Shown here piece by piece: positions 24,614 through 32,025 of a stretch of 64,000 nucleotides of DNA. The stretch spans positions 50,746 through 114,745 of the forward strand of contig NZ_LMEO01000009.1 in NCBI RefSeq assembly GCF_001426375.1. The letters run 5' to 3'. Under the pieces are notes generated by a model. That model was not told where the DNA came from. It ran no database searches and saw only the letters and a list, made by a program, of their open reading frames with translations. Source of the stretch: Paenibacillus sp. Root444D2 (GTDB lineage Bacteria > Bacillota > Bacilli > Paenibacillales > NBRC-103111). The position numbers and the translations under genes were made by a program. Numbering within the stretch: the first letter of the stretch is position 1; the number at the start of each line of letters is the position of its first letter.

Positions 24614-25033
24614 TTATAACTGTTTCTTTTGCCAAACAGCATCGAGCTCGGGAAGAAGGAATACACTCTCCTGTTCATTTGGATCAGTTCGGGCAATCAG
24701 AGCCGTGCAGGACTCAGTCTCACTTGGATTATAGGGGAGATGAGGGATCCCTGCTGGGATGTATAGAAAATCCCCCGCATCCAACTCCATATGCTGTTCA
24801 AGCTGCTCACCATACCACATTGCAGATTTTCCTTGAAGCATATAAATGGCTGTCTCATGATCTTGATGAAGGTGAGCCTTTGCTCTTTTTCCTGGCGGTA
24901 TAGTCAATAAATGCATACAGATCCCTTGTGCACCAACGCTTTCCTTTGATATGGCTTCGGCATAATCAAGACCTTGTTTTCCATGATAAGTTCGAGACGA
25001 ACGGATAAGTCGACAAGTACTCTTTTTATCCAC
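24614..25033 (-). CDS. Cupin-domain protein
   Basis: A 139-residue cupin on the minus strand. Motif 1 reads A-H-L-H-Q-D-H-E-T-A-I-Y-M-L-Q-G (about residues 53-68), with two metal-binding His and a Glu; motif 2 is G-D-F-L-Y-I-P-A-G-I-P-H. Members with this layout include sugar- and oxalate-related enzymes, but no reaction can be assigned. The start is uncertain: GTG at 25033 follows AAGGAGG by 11 bases, and a more upstream TTG at 25060 would place that site inside the gene. It is divergent from the phosphatase gene at 25105. Confidence 0.82.
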   Translation of the reverse strand: MDKKSTCRLIRSSRTYHGKQGLDYAEAISKESVGAQGICMHLLTIPPGKRAKAHLHQDHETAIYMLQGKSAMWYGEQLEQHMELDAGDFLYIPAGIPHLPYNPSETESCTALIARTDPNEQESVFLLPELDAVWQKKQL

Positions 25034-25104
25034 TAAGTTACGCACCTCCTTAAGATTCAAAATATTAACTTTACGGAGAAATGATGTCAGTGAAAGGAGA
25101 ATGA

Positions 25105-25683
25105 ATGAAAACCTCTATTTATTTTATTCGGCATGGGTTAGCCCCATTTTCAATTGAACATGAACGAGCAGGAGGCTCTAGTCTTTCTGAACAAGGAAAA
25201 TTAGACGCTATGAGAGTGGCAGAGATATTAAGTAACGAAGACATAGATGTTATTGTTTCAAGTTCATATTTTCGAGCAACAGAAACGGTTAGTCCGTTGG
25301 CAGAGCTATTAAAGAAAGAAATTATTCCATACATAGAGCTTACCGAGAGACCAATTGCTAGCCTGAATTACGCAGTATCCGAAGAGGAATTATTAATTGC
25401 AATTGAACAATCTTTTGTCGATATTGATTTTTGCATGCCTGAAGGAGAAACAACAAGACAGGCGCAGGAACGGGCTATACCATTAATTAAGAAATTACTG
25501 TCTGACTTTGAAGGCAAGAAAATCGCTATAGGTACACACGGAAATATAATGACGATCATATTGAATTATTTTGATTCTAATTACGGATTCGAATTTTGGA
25601 AGAAGACCACTAAACCTGATATTTATAAACTAGAATTTGAAGAAAAGGAATTAAAGCTTGTTGAGAGGTTGTGGAATCAATGA
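25105..25683 (+). CDS. Histidine phosphatase (phosphoglycerate-mutase-like) family protein
   Basis: A 192-residue protein with the RHG motif of the histidine phosphatase superfamily at F-I-R-H-G-L-A (His10) and the second catalytic histidine in G-T-H-G-N-I-M. The catalytic core is complete, so it is probably an active phosphatase or mutase in the cytoplasm. AAAGGAG lies directly upstream of the ATG at 25105. Substrate unknown; many members hydrolyse sugar phosphates or nucleotides. Confidence 0.85.
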   Translation: MKTSIYFIRHGLAPFSIEHERAGGSSLSEQGKLDAMRVAEILSNEDIDVIVSSSYFRATETVSPLAELLKKEIIPYIELTERPIASLNYAVSEEELLIAIEQSFVDIDFCMPEGETTRQAQERAIPLIKKLLSDFEGKKIAIGTHGNIMTIILNYFDSNYGFEFWKKTTKPDIYKLEFEEKELKLVERLWNQ

Positions 25684-25727
25684 AACCATCCGGTCATCAA
25701 CCAGTAGTGTAAATCAGTACGATTCAT

Positions 25728-26399
25728 TTATCGGTCGGAGAACTGATACCACACACGTACTTTGGCATAAATCGTTAATTGTCCCGGTTGGATCGGGGTG
25801 ACAGCACTTTTGGAAAGCATGGTAGTTGCATAGGGGATGGGTTCGGCGGTTTCGGTAATTTCTTGGATTTGACTGGGGACTGTGATAAGAGTAACTCCTA
25901 GTGTATTTGCGATAGTAACAGCCTTTTGACGGGCGTTACGAATGGCAAGCGATAATGCTTGATTCTCGTAAATTTCTGGCTGTGATGTCGTAAACTTAAT
26001 ATCGGTGATGTTATTAGCGCCACTTGCAACTGCGGTATCAACGAGAATTCCTGTCAATTCTACCTTATCGTTGGTGATTTGTAAGAGATGGGTTACTTTA
26101 TAGCCTCGAAAAATTTGCTTACCATCATGATAATCGTATTGAATTTCAATTCCAAAATCGTACGTTTGTATCTTTTCCCGGGGGATGTTTAGTTTTAATA
26201 ACGATTGAATGATAGTGGTTACGATTTTTGCGTTTTCGGTTTGGACAGCAGGTAAGACAGGACCTTCGGTTATGGCTCCCAGCACCACTAACGCCCTGTC
26301 GGGAGCTGCAGCCGCTCTGCCTGTACCTAGGACTTCTATTGTAGGTGGGCATTTATATTGAGAAAAAGAGGCCGACTTATTAACTGGATAATTGCACAT
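25728..26399 (-). CDS. SIMPL-domain (DUF541) protein
   Basis: A 223-residue protein with a SIMPL domain: I-E-V-L-G-T-G-R-A-A-A-A-P-D-R-A near residue 22, Y-D-F-G-I-E-I-Q-Y-D-Y, G-Y-K-V-T-H-L-L-Q-I, and A-R-Q-K-A-V-T-I-A-N-T-L-G-V near residue 160. SIMPL proteins are beta-barrel-forming oligomers of uncertain function; many are secreted, yet here no signal peptide is obvious. AAAGGAG lies 8 bases before the ATG. Monocistronic between two oppositely oriented genes. Confidence 0.85.
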   Translation of the reverse strand: MCNYPVNKSASFSQYKCPPTIEVLGTGRAAAAPDRALVVLGAITEGPVLPAVQTENAKIVTTIIQSLLKLNIPREKIQTYDFGIEIQYDYHDGKQIFRGYKVTHLLQITNDKVELTGILVDTAVASGANNITDIKFTTSQPEIYENQALSLAIRNARQKAVTIANTLGVTLITVPSQIQEITETAEPIPYATTMLSKSAVTPIQPGQLTIYAKVRVWYQFSDR

Positions 26400-26505
26400 A
26401 GAAGGACTCCTTTCAAGTGAAGGGCATATTCTAATGTATGGAAATAAACGGACTAAAATTCTTGATTAAATAAGCAATATCGCTGGTGTGCAAAGGGGGA
26501 GAACT

Positions 26506-27123
26506 GTGGATTGGACAAAATTAAAGGAAAGTAAATTATTACGTCTGGAACAAATAGGTGAATCTCTAAGGAAAACAGGTAAAGCTAGGGCGCTCATCGG
26601 TTTCGGATCCATGGCAGAGCAAGAGCGAGTAGATGCTTACTCAGATTTAGATTTTTTGGTTATACCAAAAAAGGGATTCAAAACAGAACTTATTGAAAAT
26701 TTGGATTGGCTAACGTCGATCAGTCCTGTTGGATATTACTACCAGTTTACTGCCGATGGGTACAAGCTTTTCTATAGGGACGGGATATTCTGCGATTTTG
26801 GAATTCTTGAAGCCTGTCTGCTACCAGACATATTCAAAACATTCGCACTAGATAAGCTATTAGCTTGCTCGCGGATATTTACGAGTGAAGAAGCCTGCTT
26901 TAAGGATCCTTTTCAAAATGAGCGGCGTTATGAGCAGAGATTCCCTATATTTGCTGCCTCCTTAACGAGAATGATACAAGGTTATGAGCGTTGTCCTGAA
27001 TCAGCCTTAGAAATTATTTCTTTTTTAGAGGAACACACTCCTATCAATCCATTCATGAAGAAGATGATTACAGGAATAGCTGAGGACCTTATAGCCAAAA
27101 GATCATCATTTAACGTAGAGTAA
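26506..27123 (+). CDS. Nucleotidyltransferase-fold protein
   Basis: A 205-residue protein with an N-terminal nucleotidyltransferase motif: G-F-G-S-M-A (residues 32-37) followed by D-A-Y-S-D-L-D-F, the GS...DxD arrangement of the pol-beta superfamily (as in antibiotic nucleotidyltransferases and MNT-type toxin partners). The C-terminal half is helical with Arg-rich segments. No HEPN partner gene lies beside it. GTG at 26506 follows GGGGGAG; a longer in-frame start at 26488 would include that site. Substrate unknown; an aminoglycoside-type or tRNA-modifying role are both possible. It ends in a terminator that begins at the stop codon. Confidence 0.75.
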   Translation: MDWTKLKESKLLRLEQIGESLRKTGKARALIGFGSMAEQERVDAYSDLDFLVIPKKGFKTELIENLDWLTSISPVGYYYQFTADGYKLFYRDGIFCDFGILEACLLPDIFKTFALDKLLACSRIFTSEEACFKDPFQNERRYEQRFPIFAASLTRMIQGYERCPESALEIISFLEEHTPINPFMKKMITGIAEDLIAKRSSFNVE

Positions 27124-27155
27124 TCTGTTGCTGAAGCAGCAGGTTACTTTTTTTG
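27120..27155 (+). terminator. Terminator overlapping the stop codon of the nucleotidyltransferase gene
   Basis: GTAATCTGTTGCT and GCAGCAGGTTAC pair around GAA, followed by TTTTTTT. The TAA stop is part of the 5' arm. Confidence 0.85.
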
Positions 27156-27257
27156 GATCAACTTCTAGTGAAGAGGTCCAACACTATTGAAGTCTCAATT
27201 CAGCATGTGGTCCATATCTTTTAGTAAGATCTTGTTCTTACGAAAGGATGGTTAAAA

Positions 27258-28307
27258 TTGTTGTATTCGCCTCATTTGATTACACGTAGAATCATGCCAG
27301 AAAATCAAGAATTCCCAATGCTGTCACTTTCCAGTCGAATCACGCCTGAACATCTGTTTTATATCCGAAACCATTTTCCATATCCGAATGTGGACATGCG
27401 AACTTGGGGACTTTCTATTGAAGGAAGTGTAAATAAACCAATTCATTTTCGGTATCATGATCTCTTGAAAATGCCTCAAGTTACACTGCCTGTAACGCTC
27501 GAGTGTGTTGGAGATAAGAGATCATTTTTTCAACCGAAAACTCGCGGCGAGCAATGGGGACTAGGGGCAATTAGTCATGCTGTTTGGACAGGGGTTCGAC
27601 TTCAAGATTTATTGTATGTATCGGACGTTCAAAGAAATGCACGTGAAGTGGCGTTCGAGGGTATGGATAAGGGTGTTCGAACGGATATGCCAGGCGTGTT
27701 TTCCTATACAAGAAGTTTAACTCTCAAACACGCTCTGCATCCCGATACCATTGTAGCCCTTTACATGAACGGAAAACCTCTACCCTTCCGTCACGGTTAT
27801 CCAGCTAGATTAATTGTTCCAGGATGGTATGGAATGGCTTCAGTCAAATGGCTTCACCGTATCGTCGTAATGGAGGAGCACTTTCAAGGACCTTTCCAAG
27901 TCGTAGATTATGTCTATGATCGAAAACCATCAACTCCAACTACTCCCGAACCGGTTACTTCCATTCGCCTCAATTCGACCATTGCGGGTCCAACAGATCA
28001 GGAGGTATTGGCAAAAGGGGAGAATTGGGTATGGGGGATGGCCATATCTGGCAGTGATCCAGTCGTTCTGGTAGAGATAAGTACGGACATTGGAAACACT
28101 TGGCACGCAGCATCTTGGTTGGATCAGCAAGAAACTTATTCTTGGAGGCGTTGGTGTTGGAAATGGACGGTAACGGAATCCGGAACCTACGATATTAAGA
28201 TCAGAGCTAAGGATACAGCAGGTAATATTCAAAGCGAAATGGCAGATTGGAATGTAAAAGGTTATGGCTATAATGCGATTCAGCATATACGAGTGTATAT
28301 TAGCTAA
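27258..28307 (+). CDS. Molybdopterin-dependent oxidoreductase, sulfite-oxidase family
   Basis: A 349-residue protein with the sulfite oxidase fold. The Mo-pterin domain covers residues 40-230; the cysteine that ligates molybdenum lies in L-E-C-V-G-D-K-R (the family norm is L-E-C-A-G-N-x-R), and P-F-R-H-G-Y-P-A-R-L and V-K-W-L are typical cofactor-binding segments. A dimerisation domain follows to the C-terminus. There is no signal peptide, unlike YedY-type reductases, so it is cytoplasmic unless exported in an unusual way. TTG at 27258 (or 27261) follows AAAGGATGG. No haem-domain partner is adjacent. The physiological substrate is unknown. Confidence 0.88.
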   Translation: MLYSPHLITRRIMPENQEFPMLSLSSRITPEHLFYIRNHFPYPNVDMRTWGLSIEGSVNKPIHFRYHDLLKMPQVTLPVTLECVGDKRSFFQPKTRGEQWGLGAISHAVWTGVRLQDLLYVSDVQRNAREVAFEGMDKGVRTDMPGVFSYTRSLTLKHALHPDTIVALYMNGKPLPFRHGYPARLIVPGWYGMASVKWLHRIVVMEEHFQGPFQVVDYVYDRKPSTPTTPEPVTSIRLNSTIAGPTDQEVLAKGENWVWGMAISGSDPVVLVEISTDIGNTWHAASWLDQQETYSWRRWCWKWTVTESGTYDIKIRAKDTAGNIQSEMADWNVKGYGYNAIQHIRVYIS

Positions 28308-28347
28308 TCTTTTTATTCGTTTAATACGGGCGTTGTGCTACACCTTT

Positions 28348-28386
28348 AAAAGCAGTGCTTTCCTCGTCAAGGGGCGTGCTGCTTTT
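28348..28386. terminator. Bidirectional hairpin terminator
   Basis: AAAAGCAG (28348-28355) pairs with CTGCTTTT (28379-28386). It isolates the oxidoreductase gene from araR. Confidence 0.75.
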
Positions 28387-28479
28387 GTTGTACCTATGCT
28401 AAGCTTACCCTTTTTTATTTGATTGCTTCAGCTTAAGCGCGTTTTTCGCGCTTACATATAGTACATCTCCCCCTACCGT

Positions 28480-28512
28480 ATATGTACATACAAGTTGAGC
28501 AAATGATATAAT
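28480..28512 (+). promoter_or_regulatory. araR promoter with overlapping AraR operator
   Basis: ATATGTACATACAAGT (28480-28495) resembles the AraR operator (consensus about ATTTGTACGTACAAAT). Its TGTACA (28483-28488) can serve as a -35 element, with TATAAT at 28507-28512 after 18 bases. The operator overlapping the -35 indicates that AraR represses its own gene. Confidence 0.7.
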
Positions 28513-28541
28513 ACGGTCAGAATTAATACCTGAGGTGAATT

Positions 28542-29645
28542 ATGAAAGAAAAGCAAATGCCAAAATACTTACAGCTCAAACAAGAAATCTTATCGTGGCT
28601 TCATACCGGGAGGCTGAAACCGAATGATCAAATGCCATCGGAAAATGAAATAGCCGAGCAATTTCAGATGAGCCGTCAAACGGTTCGTCAGACGTTCGGC
28701 GAGTTAGAGCAAGAAGGCTGGCTGTATCGGATGCAAGGAAAAGGGACATTCGTTTCCACGCCCCAAACCCAAAAAAGTCGGGATGTTCAAACCATTGGCA
28801 TTCTGACAACTTATATATCTGATTACATTTTTCCTCATATCGTAAGAGGAGCGGAGTCTGCATTGCGCGAGAGAGGATACAGACTACTCTTGTCTTCCAC
28901 TGACAATGATAAGGGAAAAGAGAAGGAAAGCCTCGACATGATGATGAGTCAGCCCTTAAGCGGTCTTATTATTGAACCAACCAAAAGCGCGGAAGGCAAT
29001 CCGAATTTAAGCTATTACCTCTCCTTAGACTATCTACATATTCCTTATTTGATGATTAATGAGCGGTACCCTGAGATGAATTGTCCTTCTTTGGTCGTGG
29101 ATGATGAAGAGGGCGGATTCAAGGCTGCTCAGCATTTAATTGAGCTTGGGCATCGCCGTATTGCTGGGTTTTTCAAGACCGATGACTTGCAAGGGATTAA
29201 TCGGTTGAAAGGGTTTATTCGAGCTCATCATCACTATCAAATCCCGTTGCTGCCGGAACTCGTCATTCATTATTTGACGGAGGAGAAAAGACAAAAACCC
29301 TACGAAAGCGCAATAACGATGCTAGGTCAGGCGGATGAGCGGCCAACGGCTTTCGTTTGCTACAATGATGAGATAGCTATTCACCTACTTGAAGCTGTAC
29401 GTACAACAAGCCTTCAAGTGCCACAGGATATCTCGCTGGTCGGTTTTGATGACTCTTCTTTAGCAACCGCAACAGAAGTCAAGCTAACGACACTTTCGCA
29501 TCCCAAAACGGAAATGGGAGCTGATGCAGCTAAGATATTGATCGATATGATACAGAATAAACGAGCAAATGGAAGTGAAATGGGGAAAGTCTATAAACCA
29601 GAATTAATCGTCAGGGAGTCAACCATCCAAGTTTCACTTTCTTAA
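28542..29645 (+). CDS. araR: Arabinose operon repressor AraR
   Basis: A 367-residue regulator made of a GntR-type winged helix (residues 1-75, with M-P-S-E-N-E-I-A-E-Q-F-x-M-S-R-Q-T-V-R) and a LacI-type sugar-binding domain (residues 82-360). The segments T-I-G-I-L-T-T-Y-I-S-D-Y-I-F-P, G-L-I-I-E-P-T-K-S-A and D-D-x-Q-G-I-N-R-L-K-G-F-I-x-A-H are those of AraR, the arabinose-released repressor of Bacillota. GAGGTG precedes the ATG. One operator lies at its promoter and a perfect one downstream at 29661, but the gene it controls there (araB) is wrecked, so the regulator may now have only distant or no arabinose targets. Confidence 0.9.
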   Translation: MKEKQMPKYLQLKQEILSWLHTGRLKPNDQMPSENEIAEQFQMSRQTVRQTFGELEQEGWLYRMQGKGTFVSTPQTQKSRDVQTIGILTTYISDYIFPHIVRGAESALRERGYRLLLSSTDNDKGKEKESLDMMMSQPLSGLIIEPTKSAEGNPNLSYYLSLDYLHIPYLMINERYPEMNCPSLVVDDEEGGFKAAQHLIELGHRRIAGFFKTDDLQGINRLKGFIRAHHHYQIPLLPELVIHYLTEEKRQKPYESAITMLGQADERPTAFVCYNDEIAIHLLEAVRTTSLQVPQDISLVGFDDSSLATATEVKLTTLSHPKTEMGADAAKILIDMIQNKRANGSEMGKVYKPELIVRESTIQVSLS

Positions 29646-29660
29646 AAATTCATCTAGTCA

Positions 29661-29676
29661 ACTTGTACGTACAAGT
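29661..29676 (+). promoter_or_regulatory. Perfect AraR operator upstream of the broken araB
   Basis: ACTTGTACGTACAAGT is a perfect 16-bp palindrome matching the AraR box. A possible -10 (TATACT, 29679-29684) follows and a weak -35 (TAGTCA) lies at 29655-29660, so the operator would sit inside the promoter spacer of araB. Confidence 0.8.
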
Positions 29677-29722
29677 GATATACTGAATTTAGAAACAGCT
29701 GAATATTTGAAGGAGGCTATCC

Positions 29723-29974
29723 ATGTCTAAGATATAAGCGATTGGTGTTGACTATGAAACGGAATCTGGCCGTGCCGTACTGGTCGACTTGAGTGATGGA
29801 ACTGAGGTTGCCGATCATGTAACGCCATACCCGCACAACGTTATTGATGAGAAACTGCCTGTATCTGAGATCAAGCTTGCGTATGATTGGGCTTTGCAGC
29901 ATCCCCAAGACTACATTTTTGTATTGACACAGTCTGTTCCAGCGGTTGTGCAGGCATCCGTACATCTTTTTTGA
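29723..29974 (+). pseudogene. araB: Ribulokinase (araB) remnant
   Basis: From ATG at 29723, six bases after AAGGAGG, the frame reads M-S-K-I then a TAA stop, then continues in the same frame with [17 protein letters not shown] and V-I-D-E-K-L-P...[11 protein letters not shown], which is the recognisable N-terminus of L-ribulokinase AraB. After about 80 codons similarity ends and the frame closes at 29974. A full AraB is about 560 residues, so roughly 85 percent is missing. The early stop plus the large 3' loss make this a pseudogene, although its operator and ribosome binding site remain intact. Confidence 0.88.
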
Positions 29975-30021
29975 AGGTGACAGTTTTTTTCTACGACGGA
30001 GCAATTAACCAGAATAGACGT

Positions 30022-30093
30022 TTAACGGACCTGGATGCCGTTAACTGCCTATTTGGAGCGATGATTTCGAGGTTACGGACTTCAGCGCCGTTA
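30022..30093. repeat. Palindrome pair spaced 50 bp in a gene-free stretch
   Basis: TTAACGG-N9-CCGTTAA (30022-30044) and the imperfect TTACGG-N9-CCGTTA (30073-30093) have centres 50 bp apart. They lie in the 456-base gap between the araB remnant and the aldose epimerase gene (29975-30430), in which I see no coding region; a TTGACT at 30343-30348 may belong to the epimerase promoter. The arrangement, a CGG-N9-CCG dyad every 50-odd bases, parallels the ladders at 6.0 and 52.6 kb. Confidence 0.6.
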
Positions 30094-30430
30094 TTCGGTT
30101 TCAATCTATCTTATTTTCATAATTTGAAGTAGATTAAGGGCTGTCGAGTCCATTAGATTTTCAAATTCAATCTTATTCGGGGATTAACATCGCTCCAGTC
30201 CTTTAGCCGGCAAAGATGAATCTGAAGTTGATTTCACACCCATTTCCTTACTCAACAGCTGTATGTTGATTGGTCAGTCGCAGTTTTTTTTCGTACCTAT
30301 ATAGAAAGTCACATTTATCATTGTTTGCGTTATTTTCATCCATTGACTTCCTTGATTCACATGCTTTAGAGTAAATTCATATAAGCCTGTCCAAATTTAA
30401 AGGCACAGCTATCTAGGAGGTTAACGCGAA

Positions 30431-31432
30431 ATGACGACGAAAGCGTTTGAAGGAACATACCAAGGAGAGAAAGTCATTTGGTTACAAGCTGGCCGTTATG
30501 AAGCAGCTGTTTTACCGGAAATTGGGGCCAATCTAATTGCTTTTAGAGATACTGAAAAAGAATATCGCTTTTTGCGTGAGCCTGCAATGGAAGAGATGGA
30601 AGCTTTTAAAGAACGTCCGATCGTGCACGGGATTCCGGTATTATTTCCACCCAATCGGTATGAGGACGGGAAGTTTCCTTGGAAAGGCAAAGTCTATGAA
30701 TTTCCGATCAATGAACCGAAAACAGGAAATCACCTACACGGTTTTGTACACAATATTCCATGGGCTGTTGAGAAATTTAGTAGAGATGAATCTGAGAGTC
30801 GTGTTACTTTAGCTTTACGCGTAAGAGAAGGGCATTCGGTTTATGCGTATTTACCTCATGAATTCACGATTCGCTTGACTTACACATTGAATGCACATGG
30901 TTTACATCAGCATGTATCCGTACATAATGAAGGCAAAGAGGCAATGCCTTGTTTGTTAGCGTATCACACGACGATTAATGCACCTTTTGCTCCGAACAGT
31001 CAGGCTTCTGATTATGGATTCAAAATGACAATCGGCAACCGCTGGAAAATGAGTGAAAGAATGCTGCCAACAGGTGAGTATCAGCCATTGTCAGCTGAGG
31101 AAGAGAAGATGAAAGTAGGCGGCTTGTCGCCGTTCTTTGAATCCATGGATAATCACTATACAACCTCGCCGCAAAATGGTCGTAACTATATGGAGTTGAC
31201 AGATTCACGCGAAGGAATCAAACTGGTTTATGATGTAGGGACTTCCTACAAACAGTGGATGATCTGGAATAATGGCGCTTCTGAAGGTTTTTTCTGCCCA
31301 GAGCCGCAAATGAATCTAGTGAATGCACCGAACGTTGATCTCCCGGCTGATCAAATTGGACTAGTTTCCTTGGAACCAGGCGAAATTTGGGAAGAAACAG
31401 GACGTCTTTATACGATTGAATTGAACAAATAA
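30431..31432 (+). CDS. Aldose 1-epimerase family protein
   Basis: A 333-residue galactose-mutarotase-fold protein. Substrate-binding and catalytic features are visible: N-R in P-N-R-Y-E-D-G, H-L-H-G-F-V-H-N near residue 98, the second His in Y-H-T-T-I-N, and the catalytic Glu in C-P-E-P-Q-M-N-L-V-N-A-P. It interconverts anomers of sugars (or, in some members, sugar phosphates) in the cytoplasm. AGGAGG lies 10 bases before the ATG. It follows the araR/araB wreck, so it could once have belonged to the arabinose system, but no AraR operator is seen directly upstream. Confidence 0.87.
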   Translation: MTTKAFEGTYQGEKVIWLQAGRYEAAVLPEIGANLIAFRDTEKEYRFLREPAMEEMEAFKERPIVHGIPVLFPPNRYEDGKFPWKGKVYEFPINEPKTGNHLHGFVHNIPWAVEKFSRDESESRVTLALRVREGHSVYAYLPHEFTIRLTYTLNAHGLHQHVSVHNEGKEAMPCLLAYHTTINAPFAPNSQASDYGFKMTIGNRWKMSERMLPTGEYQPLSAEEEKMKVGGLSPFFESMDNHYTTSPQNGRNYMELTDSREGIKLVYDVGTSYKQWMIWNNGASEGFFCPEPQMNLVNAPNVDLPADQIGLVSLEPGEIWEETGRLYTIELNK

Positions 31433-31556
31433 AATAGTGACTTTGATCTCCGACCAAAGATCCCTAAATAGCCCCTTTGACGCATGGAGTGAATCTGACG
31501 TGATGATCTGCTTGTGGCGAGGGGCATTTTTATCCGGAAGAAAGGGCGCGGTACAG

Positions 31557-31730
31557 TTGGAAAATAATGAAGGCTCGGAAAAGGAACAGCTTCTAGATCA
31601 GATCAAAAAATTAACATTAGAAAACGAGAGATTGAAACAAGAAATCGCGAAACTACGCGGAGTTAAGCGTCCATCTTCGGGCTCCATGGATAGTATGTCT
31701 ACGAAATTGAAAGAAGCGTTGAGAGAGTAA
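31557..31730 (+). CDS. Short leucine-zipper-like protein
   Basis: About 57 residues starting with TTG at 31557, with AAAGGG about 11 bases upstream; the frame is open further upstream to 31437, but that part overlaps a repeat element and reads poorly. The product holds one amphipathic helix with Leu/Ile in heptad positions (L-L-D-Q-I-K-K-L and L-K-Q-E-I-A-K-L), then a Ser-rich linker and a second short helix. It is likely to dimerise. A terminator follows. The family is not recognised; it may be a small spore or regulatory protein. Confidence 0.5.
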   Translation: MENNEGSEKEQLLDQIKKLTLENERLKQEIAKLRGVKRPSSGSMDSMSTKLKEALRE

Positions 31731-31762
31731 TCGTAAAGCCTATCTGTGATCACTAAAAAAGA

Positions 31763-31805
31763 AGTCTCTTGGAGAGGGTTGAATCTCCAGGAGATTTTTT
31801 TTATG
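31763..31805 (+). terminator. Terminator after the leucine-zipper-like gene
   Basis: TCTCTTGGAGA and TCTCCAGGAGA form an imperfect stem around GGGTTGAA, followed by TTTTTTTT. Confidence 0.75.
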
Positions 31806-32025
31806 TCAAAATACCAAAGAAAGTAACCACTGCCCCCTATCAAGTCCGCCGCAGATATGATAATTTCTATACCAAACAAACAACAGAGCGGATTACGCTC
31901 TTGGCTCAAACCAAAGGGATGTGAGGGGCGGTTGGGTTAGTGACAAGTTAGACCAAGGCAGGAAAGTAACATGCCATGAGCGAATGGGTTTTGAATACAT
32001 CTTATCCATCAAGGAGATTTCGACT

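Noticed and set aside
29975..30132. Continuation of araB in another frame
   Set aside because: None of the three frames downstream of 29974 resembles ribulokinase, so the 3' part is deleted rather than frameshifted.
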